Shown here one piece after another: positions 30,856 to 43,679 of a stretch of DNA of 64,000 nt. A program made the translations under genes and the position numbers. The notes beneath the pieces were generated by a model. The model was not told the origin of the DNA. It made no database searches and saw only the letters and a list, made by a program, of their open reading frames with translations. Numbering within the stretch: the stretch's first letter is position 1; the number at the start of each line of letters is the position of its first letter. Origin of the DNA: Balaenoptera acutorostrata (taxonomy: Eukaryota; Chordata; Mammalia; Artiodactyla; Balaenopteridae); NCBI RefSeq assembly GCF_949987535.1, contig NC_080082.1:28313164-28377163 (forward strand), given 5' to 3'.

Positions 30856-31071
30856 CTCATTGTTGCAGCCATGATCAGACTAGGAATAAAGGCACCTGTG
30901 AGAGTAACAAGCCCCGTTAGATGGGCTTGTTAGATGGCCTGAGAGTCCATCTCAGGTGGGTGCAGCCGGGGTTACTGTAAGTCCCCTCAGATGAGGAACC
31001 AAGGCTCAGAGAATGGAAGTCATCTGCTGGGACCACACTGGATTTGATCCTAGGTTTTTTGGTTTTGTTTT

Positions 31072-31182
31072 GCTTTTTGGCTGCGCTGCATGCAGGATCT
31101 TAGTTCTCTGACCAGGGATCAAACACACGCCCCCTGCAGTGGAAGCACAGAGTCTTAACCATTGGACCACCAGGGAAGTCCC
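31072..31182 (-). mobile_element. Short CHR/BOV-tA-type SINE head
   Basis: Starts GCTTTTTGGCTGCGCTGCAT, ends CACCAGGGAAGTCCC. TGGTTTTGTTTT is duplicated exactly at 31060-31071 and 31183-31194. Confidence 0.92.
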
Positions 31183-31194
31183 TGGTTTTGTTTT

Positions 31195-32130
31195 TTAATT
31201 GAGATATAATTCACATACTATGAAATTCACCCTTGTAAAGGATATATATAATTCAGTGGTTTTTAATATATTCACAAGGTGTATATCCATTTCTGCTATC
31301 TAAATCCAAACCATTTTCATCACCTCAAAAAGAAACACAGTACCCATTAGCAGTCGCTTTCCATTTCCCCCTCTCCCCAGACCCTGACAACCACTAGTCT
31401 ACTTTCTGTCTCTATGAGTTTGCCTTTTGCGGACATTTCATATAGACGGAATCATGCAATAGGCGGAATTTTGTGTCTTCCTTTCACTTAACCTGTTTTC
31501 AAGGTTCATCCATGTTGTGGCATGTATCAGTACTTCATTCTCTTTCATGACTGAATAATATTTCCTTATGGATATATCATATTCTGTTTATCCATTTATC
31601 CACTGATGACCATTTGAGTTGTTTCTACCTTTTGGCTGTTATGAGTAATGCTGCTATAAACATCTGTGTACAGATTTTTCTGTGAACATATGTTTTCAAC
31701 TATTTTGAGTATATAAGTAGGAATAGAGTTTCTAGGTCATACGATAATTCTATGTTTAACTTTTTGAGGACCTGCCAGACTATTTCCAAGGAGGATCTAC
31801 CATTTTATGTTCCCATCAACAATGTATGAGGGTTCCCATTTTTCAGTTTTCTTGCCAACTCTTGTTATTGTCTGCCTTTTTGGTTATAGCCATCCTGGTG
31901 AGTATGAAGTGGGATGTCATTGTGGTTTTGATTCACATTTTCCTAATGACTAATGATGTTGAGCATCTTATATGCGTATTGGCCATTTGTATATCTTCTT
32001 CAGAAAAATGTCTATTCATATCCTTTGCCCATTTTTAAATTGGGTTGCTTATATTTTTGTTGTTGTGTTGTAGCAGTTTTTTACGTATCCTGATATTAGA
32101 TCCTTATTTTCTCCCATTCTTTGGCCTTTT
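31195..32130 (-). mobile_element. L1 (antisense), left of a SINE
   Basis: 'aattcacatactatgaaattcaccc', 'gttcatccatgttgtggcatg', 'ggtgagtatgaagtgggatgtcattgtggttttgattcac', 'ttttcttccattctttggcc'-type landmarks. Confidence 0.9.
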
Positions 32131-32490
32131 TAAAAAAAATTAATTAATTAATTAATTAATTTTTATTTTTGGCGGTGTTGGGTCTTTGTTGCCACGTGTG
32201 GGCTTTCTCTAGTTGTGGCGCTCGGGAGCTACTCTTCGTTTATGTGTGTGGGCTGCTCATTGCGATGGCTTCTCTTGTTGCGGAGCACGGGTTCTAGGTG
32301 CGCGGGCTTCAGTAGTCATGGCATGTGGGCTCAGTAGTTGTGGCTCACGGGCTCTAGAGCTCAGGCTCAGTAGTTGTGGTGCACGGTCTTAGTTGCTCCG
32401 CGGCATGTGGGGTCTTCCCAGACCAGGGCTTGAACCCGTGTCCCCTGCATTGGCAGGCGGATTCTTAACCACTGTATCACCAGGGAAGTC
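32131..32490 (-). mobile_element. CHR-type SINE inside L1
   Basis: TTAATTAATTAATTAATTTT tail side first, CACCAGGGAAGTCCC last. L1 'ttctttggcc(t)ttt' resumes as 'tggcttgtctttttac' after it. Confidence 0.92.
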
Positions 32491-33540
32491 CCTGGCTTGT
32501 CTTTTTACTTTATTGATAGTGTTCTTTGGAGCACAAAAGTTTTAAATTTTGATGACATCAATTTATTTTTTCTTTGGTTACTTGTGCCTCAGGTGTCATA
32601 TCTAAGAAACCATTGCCTAAGCCAAGGGCATGAAGATTTATCCTTATGTTTTCTTCTAAGAGTTTTATAGTTTTAGCTCTTACATTTCCATTTTTGATTC
32701 AATTGGGGGTAATTTTTGTATCTTATGTGAGGTAGGGGTCCAACTTCATTCTTTTGCATGTGGCTATCCAGTCCCAGCATCATTTGCTGAAAAGACCCTT
32801 CTTTCTCCATTGAATTGTCTTGGCACCCTTGTTGAAAATCAATTGTCCCTAAATGTATGATGTCATTTCTGGGCTCTTAGTTCTAATCCACTGATCTGTT
32901 TATCCACCCTTGTGCCAGTACTACACTGTTTTGATTACCATACTTTATAATAATACTCTCAGGTTCTTTTTTTTTTTTTTAAGTGAAATCTTTCAAACAT
33001 ACAGAAAATTAAAATACATCTGAGAACCCACAACCTAGATTTAACAGCAGTTGATATTTTTCTGTGTTTTGGTTCAGCTTTTTTTTTTTTCATTAAGAAG
33101 TAAAATAGTTTAGATACAACCAAAGCTATCTTACTCCTACCCCCACCCATTTCCCCTCCCTCTGTCTCCGTGGGTAACCACAAAACCATCACTCTGAAGC
33201 TGCTGGGGGTCTTTCCTTGGATACCATTATCCTATTATAGCCTTATAATATATTATAGCATTGTTTTGTGGGTCTTAATATTTTATGTAAGTAGCATCGT
33301 ACTGAATGTAACCTTTTACAACTTGCTTATTCCATTCAAGTTTATGTTCATAAGATTTTTTTCCATGTTGATCCATGTGGATCTAGTACATTCATTTTCA
33401 CTGCTGTGAAAATGAACTAGTTCTATTTTGAACTAATCTATCGTTTATTTATCCATTCCCCTGGCAACTGACATTTAGGTTGTTTCCAGATGTTGACTGT
33501 TACTGAGAGTTCTGTAATGAATGGACATCCTTGCCTGTGT
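32491..33540 (-). mobile_element. L1 / old LINE (antisense), right of the SINE
   Basis: L1 ORF2-region antisense to about 32955 ('catttgctgaaaagacccttctttctccattgaattgtcttggcacc'). An older piece with 'cttttacaacttgcttattccattcaag' and 'ttgtttccagatgttgactgttactg' follows. Confidence 0.8.
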
Positions 33541-34910
33541 CTTCCTGTTCTCTTCATCTTTTTGCTCTAAGCTGGGTTCTCCCCTGAGGATTCTGCTTCC
33601 CCTGTGGATTCTGCTTCCCTTGCAGCTTTCTTAGCAGTCGCGGTTCTCTCCCTGAGGACCATCACACCACAAGACTGGGATAGGATAGGCATCCTCTTTG
33701 CTATTCATAGCTACTTCCAAGCCAGCCATTCTTCCTCTCTTCTCCCTAAAACCCCCAGATTCTTTGACATGCATGTCACCAGACTCTCCATCCATTACCC
33801 ACCCCTTGTTGCAGCCATGTACACCCCTAGACACTCCCTCTCCTTCACTGATAATTTTAGCTCCCAGCTCATAGTCATTCCCTCTAGCATGATTCTGTCA
33901 CAGTCATGGTGATTTCAACAACCAGCCTCTCAGTTCCATGACCATCTCTCCTCCAAAAAACTTATCCTCCACCTACCTCAGTCCCTCACTTCCAAGGTCA
34001 CATCTTGACCATATCATTACCAGTACCTGCAGTTGCATAATCTCAGTTTCACACACCCCACTCTCTAACTACCATCATCTCTCAGCCCAGCTCATCATTT
34101 TGAGCACCCAATTTCAACTATCCTTCCACTGTACCCAAACTGATCCTATCTATTTTCCCCACTCAGGTCCTTGCTTCTCTCCTAATTCAACTCAACTTCC
34201 CTGGTCTTTCATTACAAGCATCATTTACCTATACCTTCAACTCTCTTGCCCAAATAACTTCAACTCCCATTCTTGCTACCTCCTGACAAATCCAAGACCA
34301 GGTGGAAACCCAACTCTTCACCCACTGCGCCTGCACCAGTGCAGCTGAACATGGCTGGAGAGAAGTATCCAGCCATGCTAACTGAAAATTCAAGATCACT
34401 GATCTCTTGAGGTCCTTCCATGCTGCCCCAAAGTCCTGCTACATTTTCCTGGCTTGTTTGCTTTCCCATTCTCCTACACTATTTCATTCTTTCTTCTCTC
34501 CACTCAAACCTTTGACCCCTTTTCCTTGATCCTCACTCTCAACTGATGACCCTGATTCCTATTTCCCTGAGAAAAGAGAAGTTACCAGAAGAGCACACCC
34601 GCCTACAACTACTGCAGCTACCCATGGACATGCATCTTCCTTTCTCCTGACTAATCCCCTCTCCTACTCAAGGACACTCCTCCTCAGTTCTCCCATTCTT
34701 TCCTGCATCATCAATTTCCCCCTCTCTACTCTATCATTCTCATCTGCGTGCAACATACCATTATTTCCCCCATCTTAAGAAAACAGTGCCTTGACCACAC
34801 ATCCACCTCCAAATACTGCACTTTTATAGTAAGACTCAAAAGAATAGTCTATACTTGCTGTCTCCAATTCCCCTTGTCCTAGGCTCTCCATTCCCATTCT
34901 GATTCCAGAG
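33541..34910. other. Pyrimidine-rich stretch of unknown identity
   Basis: About 1.4 kb, rich in CT and CA on the plus strand, with many 'tcccctctcc' and 'catcat' motifs and a 136-codon open frame (33938-34348, plus) of no recognisable family. No L1, LTR end or SINE boundary is evident. Its composition resembles an old, decayed antisense LINE, but I found no diagnostic landmark. Confidence 0.35.
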
Positions 34911-36009
34911 ATTCCTTTGGAATTCCCTGTGATGGCAGATTCATGAGAGGAAGATCCACTTCAGAGAGGGGAGGGGGAGGTGAAGCTCTGGAGCACACTG
35001 TATTTTGAAGGTATTGACAGAAACATAAGAAAATATTTTCGGTTTATGGGGGATGGAGAAATTGTTAAACACGTGAAGGATATAAAATGTCTTTTGTGGT
35101 TAAAAAAAAACCTGTTGGAATTAGGTAAATTCGTTTAGATGATGGAACACTAGATGCTGTAACAAACAAACCCCAAATTACATAATGGCTCAGACATGAT
35201 AAAAGTTGACTTCTCACCACACAGAGTCCAAAATGGGTATTCCTGATTAATGGGGCAGCTCTTCTCTTAGTGATGATTCAAGGACCCAGGCTCCTTCCAT
35301 CTGTGGCTCTACTATTGTCAACAGGTTACTGTGCTCATCTGCAGGAAGCCAAGGAAGGGAAAATAGAGCAGGGCATGAAGCATGGGAGGATTTTATGGTC
35401 CAGGCCTGGTTGTTGGGGGGGCATCAGCTCTGCTAACATTCCATTGACCAGAATTCAGACACATGGCCTCACTTAACCACAGGGAAGGCTGAGAAACTAT
35501 CTAGCTGACTGCCCAAGAAGAAAAGGAAATAGGCTCGATGAAGAGTCAGCTAGTCTTTGCAAATGATGGAAGTCCTCCAAGGGCTTCCAGTGAGCAGGCA
35601 AGAAAAAGATGATTCATCCTCCAGCATCTTATCCTGAATGAATAGCTTGCTCTGGCCTGGATTCGGAGAGGAAGTCCCATTGTAAAACCACATTTGCTTT
35701 TTTCTAGGAAGAAATCCCTTAGAAAACCAAACAATCCTAACATTCCATTTATCTCTTCTGCCATTTGATATGTTTTGTGGGTTTCCAGTTTGGTTTTTCA
35801 GTGTTCCATAAAAACAAGAGGTACCTTAAAGCCTGTAGGGTGTGACTAGCGTGGCTATACCCTAAGACTGGGACTCTGGCATGGCTCCACTTCCAACTGG
35901 CAGCAAGAGCTTGCCTACCAAGCCTCATGCTCCTAGGGCTCAGGATCCAACTCTGTGAAACGGGGATTAGTAACGCTTGCCACTGTCATGTTGTTGGGGA
36001 ATCAAAGAT

Positions 36010-36165
36010 CTGCTCGTTCTCTGCTCCAAATGATCCTCACAACAGCCCTTTGGAGTTGAAAGGGCATGAATGGCCATTGCTCATTTCACAGATGGGGAAA
36101 GTCTGAGCTGGTAAGGTGACATGACTGGCCCAGGAAAACCCCAATTCACAGTCCCTAGATAAGAG
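36010..36165 (-). repeat. MIR fragment
   Basis: 'gatcctcacaacagccctttggagttgaaagggc' and 'catttcacagatggggaaagtctgagctggtaaggtgacatg'. Confidence 0.75.
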
Positions 36166-36965
36166 GTGGTGGCTTGTGATTTGTTTTCCCTGATGCCTGG
36201 TGATCTGTTCAAAGAGGGGGGACTACAGAGAAGTAGAGGGGTAACTAAGGGCATCTGGAATACCCAGGAGCCTTCAGGTAGGAGGATGACCTAAATTAAT
36301 ATTGATTCCCTGGTCAATAGCTGTCTGTTTGAGGAAAGGATCCTCCAGGAGGAACCATGAAGGAAAGAGACCCTCCTTTTGCATTCTTTTATTCTGAGCT
36401 CCAGGTAGTTACTGCCCCAGGTATGCTGTATTTACTGCATGGGTCTGTACCCCTTATCTGAAAAGGGAGAATGATTTAAAAAAATAAGTGACAAAATGTT
36501 AACCAGGAATCAGAGTGATGGGAATACAGGAATTCTTCATACTATTTTTGCAAGATTGCTGTAAGTTTGAAATTACTTCAAAACAAAAAGTAAAAAATAA
36601 ATCAGAAGATTATAAGCACCTAGAAGCCCCCTCATGACCTCTTCCAATCACTACCTCCTCAAGGGAAGCCACAATTCTGACTCCTAATATCTAGACCAGT
36701 TTTTCTATTTGAATCATGTAGAAATCATTCTTTTGTGTCTGACTTCTTTCATTCAAAACTGTGTTTATGAGATTCAGCCATGTTGTTGCCTTTTTTCAGC
36801 TCTCTCATTCTCATTCCTTTATAGCATTCTATTGTAAGAATTTATCATATAGGGGTGGGACTTCCAGAATGACTGAGAACCTCTGAAAATGCTCACCCGA
36901 AACGTACAATGATAAAACTATGCAAAATGGCCAAAAGCAACCATTTGAAAACTGGAAATTTATCA

Positions 36966-37475
36966 AAATCATATGTGGTAGGCAGAATAATGGCCTCCCA
37001 AAATTGTTCATGTCCTAATCCCTGGAACCTCTGAATATGCTGTTATATGGCAAGGAGGAATTAAGACTGAGGATGGAATTAAGCTTGTTAATCAGCTGAC
37101 CATAAAATAAAGAGACAATCCTGAGTTATCTGTGTAGGTCCAGCGTAATTGCAATGGTTCCTTAAATGTGGAAGAGGGAAGCAGTGTAAGAAAGACTTGA
37201 CTGGTCATTACTGGCTTTGAAGATGGAAGAGGACCACAAGCCATGGAATGCAGGCAGCCTCTAGAAGCTGGAAAAGGCAAAGAAATGGATTCTCCTCTAG
37301 GGCCTCCAGAAGGAAGGCAGCCTTGTTAACACCTTGATTTTAATGAGACCCATTTTATATTTCTGACCCACAGAACTGTAAGATAATACATTTTTATAAT
37401 TTTAAGCCACTAAGTTTGTGATAATTTGATATAGAAGCAATAGAAAACTAATACATCATACAAGAAATTGAGAAA
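36966..37475 (+). mobile_element. MLT1-type MaLR LTR
   Basis: 'gtggtaggcagaataatggcctcccaaaattgttcatgtcctaatccctggaacct', 'gaagatggaagaggaccacaagcc', 'ttctcctctagggcctccagaaggaaggcagcc', 'cacagaactgtaagataatac'. Confidence 0.88.
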
Positions 37476-37599
37476 TGTTTACTCAAGAAAATCTACTGAA
37501 CCCTAGTAAGAAGAGTATGAATCTGTGGTGTTCAGCCTGAGGCTATGCCCATCTATCTCCTCCCCTCAGCTTCATAGTATAGAACGGGGTGGCATTATT

Positions 37600-39075
37600 G
37601 GCTCAGAGTGCAGAAAATTCCATGCCCAGAGGAATTGGTTTGAAAACTTATTACAAAGTTATAATAATCAAAACACAAAACAATGTGGTTCTGGCATTAA
37701 GATAGACAGGTAGACCAATGGAATAAAATAGAGAACTCAGAAATAAACCATCACTTTTATGGTCAAATAATTTTCAAACAAGCATGCCAAAACCATTCAA
37801 TGGGAGAAAGGACAGTCTCTTCAATAGTGTTGAGAAAACTGGATATTCACATGCAAAAGAATGAATTTGGACCCTTACCTTATACCAGACATGGAAATTA
37901 ACTCAAAATGGATCAAAACCCTAAATGTAAGCCCTAAAACTATAAAACTCTTAGAAGCAAACATAGGATGAAAGCTCACAACATTGGATTTGGAAAAGAT
38001 TTCCTGAATGTGGCACTGAAAGCACAAAAGTGAAAACAGATAAACTGGATTACATCAAAATGTAAAACTTCTGGGCTTCCCTGGTGGCACAGTGGTTGAG
38101 AATCTGCCTGCCAATGCAGGGGACACGGGTTCGAGCCCTGGTCTGGGAAGATCCCACATGCTGCGGAGCAACTAGGCCCGTGAGCCACAATTATTGAGCC
38201 TGCGCGTCTGGAGCCTGTGCTCCACAAGAGAGGCCGCGATAATGAAAGGCCCACGCACCGCGATGAAGAGTGGCCCCCATTTGCCACAACTAGAGAAAGC
38301 CCTCGCACAGAAACGAAGACCAAACACAGCCATAAATGAATAAATAAACCCAAAAAGTTAAAAAAAAAAGTGTAAGACTTCTGTGGATGAAAGGACACAA
38401 TCAATAGAGTTAAAAGGCAACCTAGGGAATGGGAGAAGATATTTGCAAATCATATATCTGATAAGGGTTTAATATCCAGAATATATAAGAAACTCCTACA
38501 AATCAACAACAAAAAAACAAATAACCTGATTAAAAATGGGCAAAGGACTTGAATAGGCATTTCCCCAAAGAAGATATACAAATGGCCAACAAGCATATAA
38601 AAAGATACTCAGCATCACTAATCATTAGGGAAATACAAACCAAGACCACAATTAGGTATCACCTCACATCCATTAGAATGGCTAGTATTAAAAACGAACA
38701 AACAAATAACCAAAAATACCCCAGAAAATAACAAGGATATGGAGAAACTGAAACCCTGTGCATTGCTTGTAGGAATGTAAAAATGATGCAGCTGCCATCA
38801 AAATGGCATGGTGGTTCCTCAAAAAATTAAAAATAGAATTACAGTGTGGTCCAGAAGTTTCACTTCTGGGTACATACCCAAAAGAATTGAGAGGAGGATT
38901 TCTAAGAGATAGCAGCACACCAGATTCATAGCTGCATAGTAGTCAAGAGGTGGAAGAAACCCAATTGTCTAGTGGCAGAAGAATAGATAAACAAAATGTG
39001 GTGTATATATAAAATGGAACATTTTTAACCTTAAAAAGGAATGAACTTACGACATGTGCTATAACATGGATGAAT
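37600..39075 (+). mobile_element. L1 ORF2 3' part and 3' region (sense)
   Basis: 'ttctggcattaagatagacaggtagaccaatggaataaaatagagaactcagaaataaa', 'caaaggacttgaataggcatttccccaaagaagatatacaaatggccaacaagca', 'acatggatgaat'. Interrupted by a SINE at 38074 and broken by stops and indels throughout. Confidence 0.92.
38074..38370 (+). mobile_element. CHR-type SINE inside L1
   Basis: Head GGGCTTCCCTGGTGGCACAG. Flanked by TGTAAAACTTCTG (38061-38073) and TGTAAGACTTCTG (38371-38383). Confidence 0.95.
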
Positions 39076-39535
39076 CTTTTTTTTTTTTTTTTTTTGGCTG
39101 CGTTGAGTCTTTGTTGCTGCACGTGGGCATTCTCTAGTTGGGGCGAGCAGGGGCTACTCTTCGTTGTGGTGCACAGGCTTCTCATTGCAGTGGTTGTGGC
39201 GCAGTGGTTAAGAATTCGCTTGCCAATGCAGGGGACACGGGTTCGAGCCCTGGTCTGGGAAGATCCCACATGCTGCGGAGCAACTAAGCCCGTGCGCCAC
39301 AACTACTGAGCCTGCACTCTAGAGCCCACGAGCCACAACTGCTGAGCCTGCGTGCTGCAACTACTGAAGCCTGCGTGCCTAGAGCCCGTGCTCCACAACA
39401 AGAGAAGCCACCACAATGAGAAGCCTGCGCACAGCAGAGAAGAGTAGCCCCTGCTCACCACAACTAGAGAAAGCCTGCATGCAGCAACAAAGACCCAGTG
39501 CAGCCAAAAATAAATAAATAAAATTTAAAAATAAA
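39076..39535. mobile_element. Fold-back CHR SINE: inverted 3' arm joined to a sense SINE
   Basis: 39076-39188 is the SINE tail and 3' body in reverse orientation (poly(T), GGCTGCGTTGAGTCTTTGTT). At 'cattgcagtgg|ttgtggcgcagtggtt' it switches to a sense SINE running to the TAAATAAATAAA tail at about 39525. The first arm is complementary to about 39410-39515, so the locus can fold into a stem of roughly 105 bp. The first ~15 bases of the normal SINE head are missing at the junction. Confidence 0.85.
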
Positions 39536-39889
39536 ATTTTTAAAAAATCATGATAAAAGTGTACTGTTGGGGTTATGACATACAAAGATGTAATATATGT
39601 AACAGTAACAGCATGAAGGAGGGAGGTGAGTTATACTGGTGTAAGGAAAGTACACTAGATGTTACCCTGAATTCACAGGAAGAAATGAAGACTACCAGAA
39701 ATCATAAATATGTAAGTTAATTTAAAACCATTATAAATATGTATTTTCTCTTTTCTTCTCTTAACCTCTTTTAAAGGCATAAGACTACGTAAAGAAATAA
39801 TTATAACACTATACTGTTAGGTTTATAACACATAGACATATATATGACAATTATAGCACAAAGGAGGGGGGAGATTCACAACTAGACAC

Positions 39890-42043
39890 ATCACAGTAAA
39901 ACTGTAGAAAGACAAAGAAGGAATCTTGAGAGTAGCAAGAGAAAAACAATTCATCTCATACATATGATCCTCTAAGATTAACAGCTGACTTCTCATCAGA
40001 AACCATGGATGCCAGAAGGCAGAAGGATAACACATTCAAAGTACTGAAAGAAAAAGACTGTCAACCAAGAATTCCCTATCCAGCAAAGCTATCCTTCAAA
40101 AACAAATTAGAAATAAAAGCATTCCTATATAAACAAAAACAGTGAATTTGTCACTAGCAGACATGCCCTACAAGAAATACTAAAGTGAATTCTACAAACT
40201 GAAATAAAAGAACCTAAGACAGTAAGTCAAATCCACAAAAGAAATAAAGAGCACCAGTAAAGGTAAGTACACAGATAAATATAAAAGACAGTATAATTTT
40301 TTTTGTTTATAACTCTTTTCTTCTCTCATCTGATTTAGAAAACTGCATGAAGCAATAATTGTCAAACTGGGTTGATAGATTTAAAATGTATAAAGATGTA
40401 ATTTATATGAAAATAATAACACGAAGGAGAGGGGAGGGATTGAAGCAAAGGTTTTGTGTATGACTGAAATTAAATTGATAGTAATGCAAATTAGATGCTT
40501 CTAAATTAAGATGTTAATTGTACTCCCCAGGGGAAATACTAAGAAATAGAAATATATTTTTAAATAATATATAAAAAACAAATAGAAAAATGACAGACAC
40601 AGCTCCTACCTTTTCAGTAATTACACTGAAATCATATGGATTAAATTCTCCAATTAAAAGCAGAGTATGAAGAATGGATTTTTAAAAACATGATCCCACT
40701 ATGTTATGTCTACAAGAGACACACTTGTGAGCCAAAGATACATATAGGTTGAAAGTAAAAGGATGAAAAAGATATATCATGCAAATAGAGATATAAATGC
40801 AAAAGAGAACTAGGGTATCTATATTAATATCAGGTAAAATAGACTTTAAGACAAAATTTGTTACTAAAGTCAAATAAGGATATTCTATAGTGATAAAAGT
40901 GTCAATCAATCAGGAAGACAACCATTATAAACATATATTCACCTAAGAGTACTCCAAAATACATGAATCAACAATTGACAGAATCCAAGGGATAATTCAA
41001 CAATAATAGAGACTTCAATGTTCCATTTTCAATAATTAATATAAATAGGTAGAAGATCAATAAGAATATAGAAGACTTGAACAACACTATTAAAAAAACT
41101 GGACCTTACCGACATCTATAGAACATTCTAACCCAACGATAGCAGAATAAACATTCTTCTCAAGTGTACACAGGACATTCTTCAGGATATACCATATGTT
41201 AAGCCATAAAACAAGCCTCAATAAATTTTAAAAAACTGAAATGATCCAAAGTATGTTTTCCAACCACAATTGAATAAAATAACAGAAGGAATTTTTGGAA
41301 ATTCAGAAATATATGAAAATTAAACAACAAACTCCTAAATAACCAGTAAGTAAAAAAGAAATCACAGATGAAATTAGAAAGTACTTTGAGTTGAATGAAA
41401 ACAAAAACACAAAACATCAAAACTTAGGGGATACAGTTAAGACAGTGCATAGAGGGAAATTTACAGCTCTAAATGCCTATATTTAAAAGGGAGAACGATC
41501 TCAAATAACCTAAACTTCTATCATGAGAAACTAATTTAAAAAAAGATCAAAGTAAATCCAAAGCAAGCTGCAGGGATGAAATAGTACAGATTAAAGTGGA
41601 AATAAATAGAAAAACAACAGAGAAAATCAACGAAACCGAAGGTCGGTTCTTTGAAAATATTAACAAAACTGACAAACCTTTAGTTAGACTGACTAAGGAG
41701 AAAAGAAGACACAAATTAACAAAATCAGGAATGAAACAGGAGATATTACTACCTAGAAAATATTATGAGCAACTGTATGACCACAAATTAGATAAACTAG
41801 ATGAAATGGACAAATTCCTAGAAAGACAAAAACTACCAAAACTGACTAAGAAAGAAATAGGAAGTCTGAACAGATATATAACAAGCCAAAAGATTGGATT
41901 AGTAATCAAAATTTTCCCACAAAGAAGGGCCAGGCCCAGATAGCTTCACTAGTGAATTCTGACAAAAGTTTAAGGAAGAATTAACACCAATCCTTCTCAA
42001 ACTCTTCCAAAAATAGGAGGGAATACTTCCCAATTTATTCTAT
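39890..42043 (+). mobile_element. L1 (sense), 5' part of ORF2 region, decayed
   Basis: 'gccagaaggcagaaggataacacattcaaag', 'caaccaagaattccctatccagcaaagc', 'tgtctacaagagacacacttgtgagcc', then a short ORF2 remnant (41596-41943) with ...DKLDEMDKFLERQKLPKLTK... typical of L1. Interrupted by an LTR at 42044. No intact open frame. Confidence 0.88.
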
Positions 42044-42510
42044 TGAGATAGGCTGGGACTTGGGACCCGGCACCTGGGACCCTTCACTGGAGTGCTTGCA
42101 CCTGGATAAATGTCTACTCGAGAATACAAAGAAACTATAAGGGACTAAAAATAACTGCATGCATGTGCGGGTAGGGCAAATTATGAATAAGATACAAAAA
42201 GGCCAAAACCAGCTGCCATTTCTGAGGTGCCAAGAGCAAAAGCTCTGTGTGATCCCTGCACACAGCACCACCAAGGGGGTGGACAGCCCACCTAAGCCAT
42301 CCCTCCAGCCCAACCCACCAATCCACCCCTTACACTCACCCCATTTAAGGAATCAGCCTGATCTCCTCAGAGAGCAAGCAAGGGCACCTGTTTCTTGTTT
42401 TCACTCCCTCCTGCTGCAGCCAGAGCCCAATGAAGCCTTGCCTGAATTTCTCATCTGGCCTCTTATCAATTTCTATTGATTGAAGACTCCAAGTACCTGG
42501 GTCAGTAATA
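42044..42510 (+). mobile_element. Solo LTR of a class I endogenous retrovirus nested in L1
   Basis: About 467 bp beginning TGAGATAGGCTGGGAC and ending GGGTCAGTAATA (canonical end CA lost by substitution). It has the poly(A)-region motif AATGAAGCCTTGCCTGAATT (AATAAA decayed to AATGAA). Flanked by CTAT (42040-42043) and CTGT (42511-42514), a 4-bp duplication. L1 continues directly on both sides ('cttcccaatttatt' | 'gaggccaatgttactctgatacc'). No internal genes. A 106-codon frame inside it is incidental. Confidence 0.8.
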
Positions 42511-42514
42511 CTGT

Positions 42515-43512
42515 GAGGCCAATGTTACTCTGATACCAAAATCAGAAAAAGAGATCACAAAAAAGAAAACTAAGGAAAACAAAAACAAAAACAAACAAAC
42601 AAAACTAGGAAAACCAACATCCCTTATGAATCTAAATGCAAAAATTCTATTAAATAAAAAATTAGCCAACCAAAATCCAGCAAAATACAAAAAGGATTAA
42701 CTATGATCAAGTGGAATTTATCTCAGGAATACATGGTTAGTTTAACATACAAAAAACAATCAATGCAATACACCATATTAATAGAATACAGGACAAAAAA
42801 CACATGATCATCTCAATAGACCCAGAAGAAGAATTTGACAAAATCCTATACCCTTTAATGATAAAAAATACTCAACTAACTAAAAATGGAAAGGAACTTT
42901 CTCAATCTGATAAAGGGCATCTATGAAAAACCCACAGCCAACACATACTTAATGGTGAAAAACCAAATGCTTTCCCCCTGAGATCTGGAACAAGACAAGG
43001 ATTTCTGCTCTAGTCACTTTAAGTCAATATTTTATTGGAGCAACAAAGAGAAATAAGAGGCATCCATACCGAAAGGGAAGAAGTAAACTATCCCTATTTG
43101 CACATGTCATGATCCTATGTACAGAAAATTCTCAGGGGATTACAAAAGCAAAAACAAAAACAAATAAACAAACAGAACCACAAAACCCTAGTAGAAACAA
43201 CAGTAGTACAGTTGATTGCAGAGTAGAAGATCAATATACAAAAATCACCTGTATTTCTGTACACTTATGAACAATCCAAAAATGAACAGTTCCATTCACA
43301 ACAGTATCAAAAGAATAAAATACTTTGGAATAAGTTTAACAAATGTGGGGCAAGATTTGAAAAGTGAAAATTATGTCTTTGCCAAGAGTAATAGAAATCT
43401 AAATAAACAGAGACATTCTGTGTCTATGGATTGGAAGACTCATTATCTACAGGAAATTCTCTTCTATTTGATCAACAGATCCAACTCGATCCTTATCAAA
43501 ATCCAAGCAAGT
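42515..43512 (+). mobile_element. L1 ORF2 region (sense), right of the LTR
   Basis: 'gaggccaatgttactctgataccaaaatcag', 'caggaatacatggttagtttaacata', 'atcatctcaatagacccagaagaagaatttgacaaaatcc', 'tctggaacaagacaaggatttc'. Multiple frameshifts. Confidence 0.9.
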
Positions 43513-43679
43513 GGGGGGGGGGGATGAACTGGGAGATTGGGATTGACATATATACACTAATATGTATAAAATAGATAACTAATGAGAACCTGCTGTATAG
43601 TACAGGGAACTCCACTTTGCTGTACAGTAGAAACTAACACAACATTGTAAAACAACTATACCCCAATTAAAAAAAAAAA
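43513..43679 (+). mobile_element. 5'-truncated young L1 3' end inserted in old L1
   Basis: GGGGGGATGAACTGGGAGAT to a poly(A) tail, including 'catatatacactaatatgtataaaatagataactaat' and 'ctatacccc', the 3' end of cetartiodactyl L1. The target ATCCAAGCAAGT is duplicated exactly at 43501-43512 and 43680-43691. About 167 bp. Confidence 0.93.

Noticed and set aside
41596..41943. 115-codon frame with reverse-transcriptase-region similarity
   Set aside because: It is a short L1 ORF2 remnant flanked by frameshifts; no intact element.
42159..42479. 106-codon frame in the nested LTR
   Set aside because: It spans LTR regulatory sequence and has no homology to a retroviral protein.
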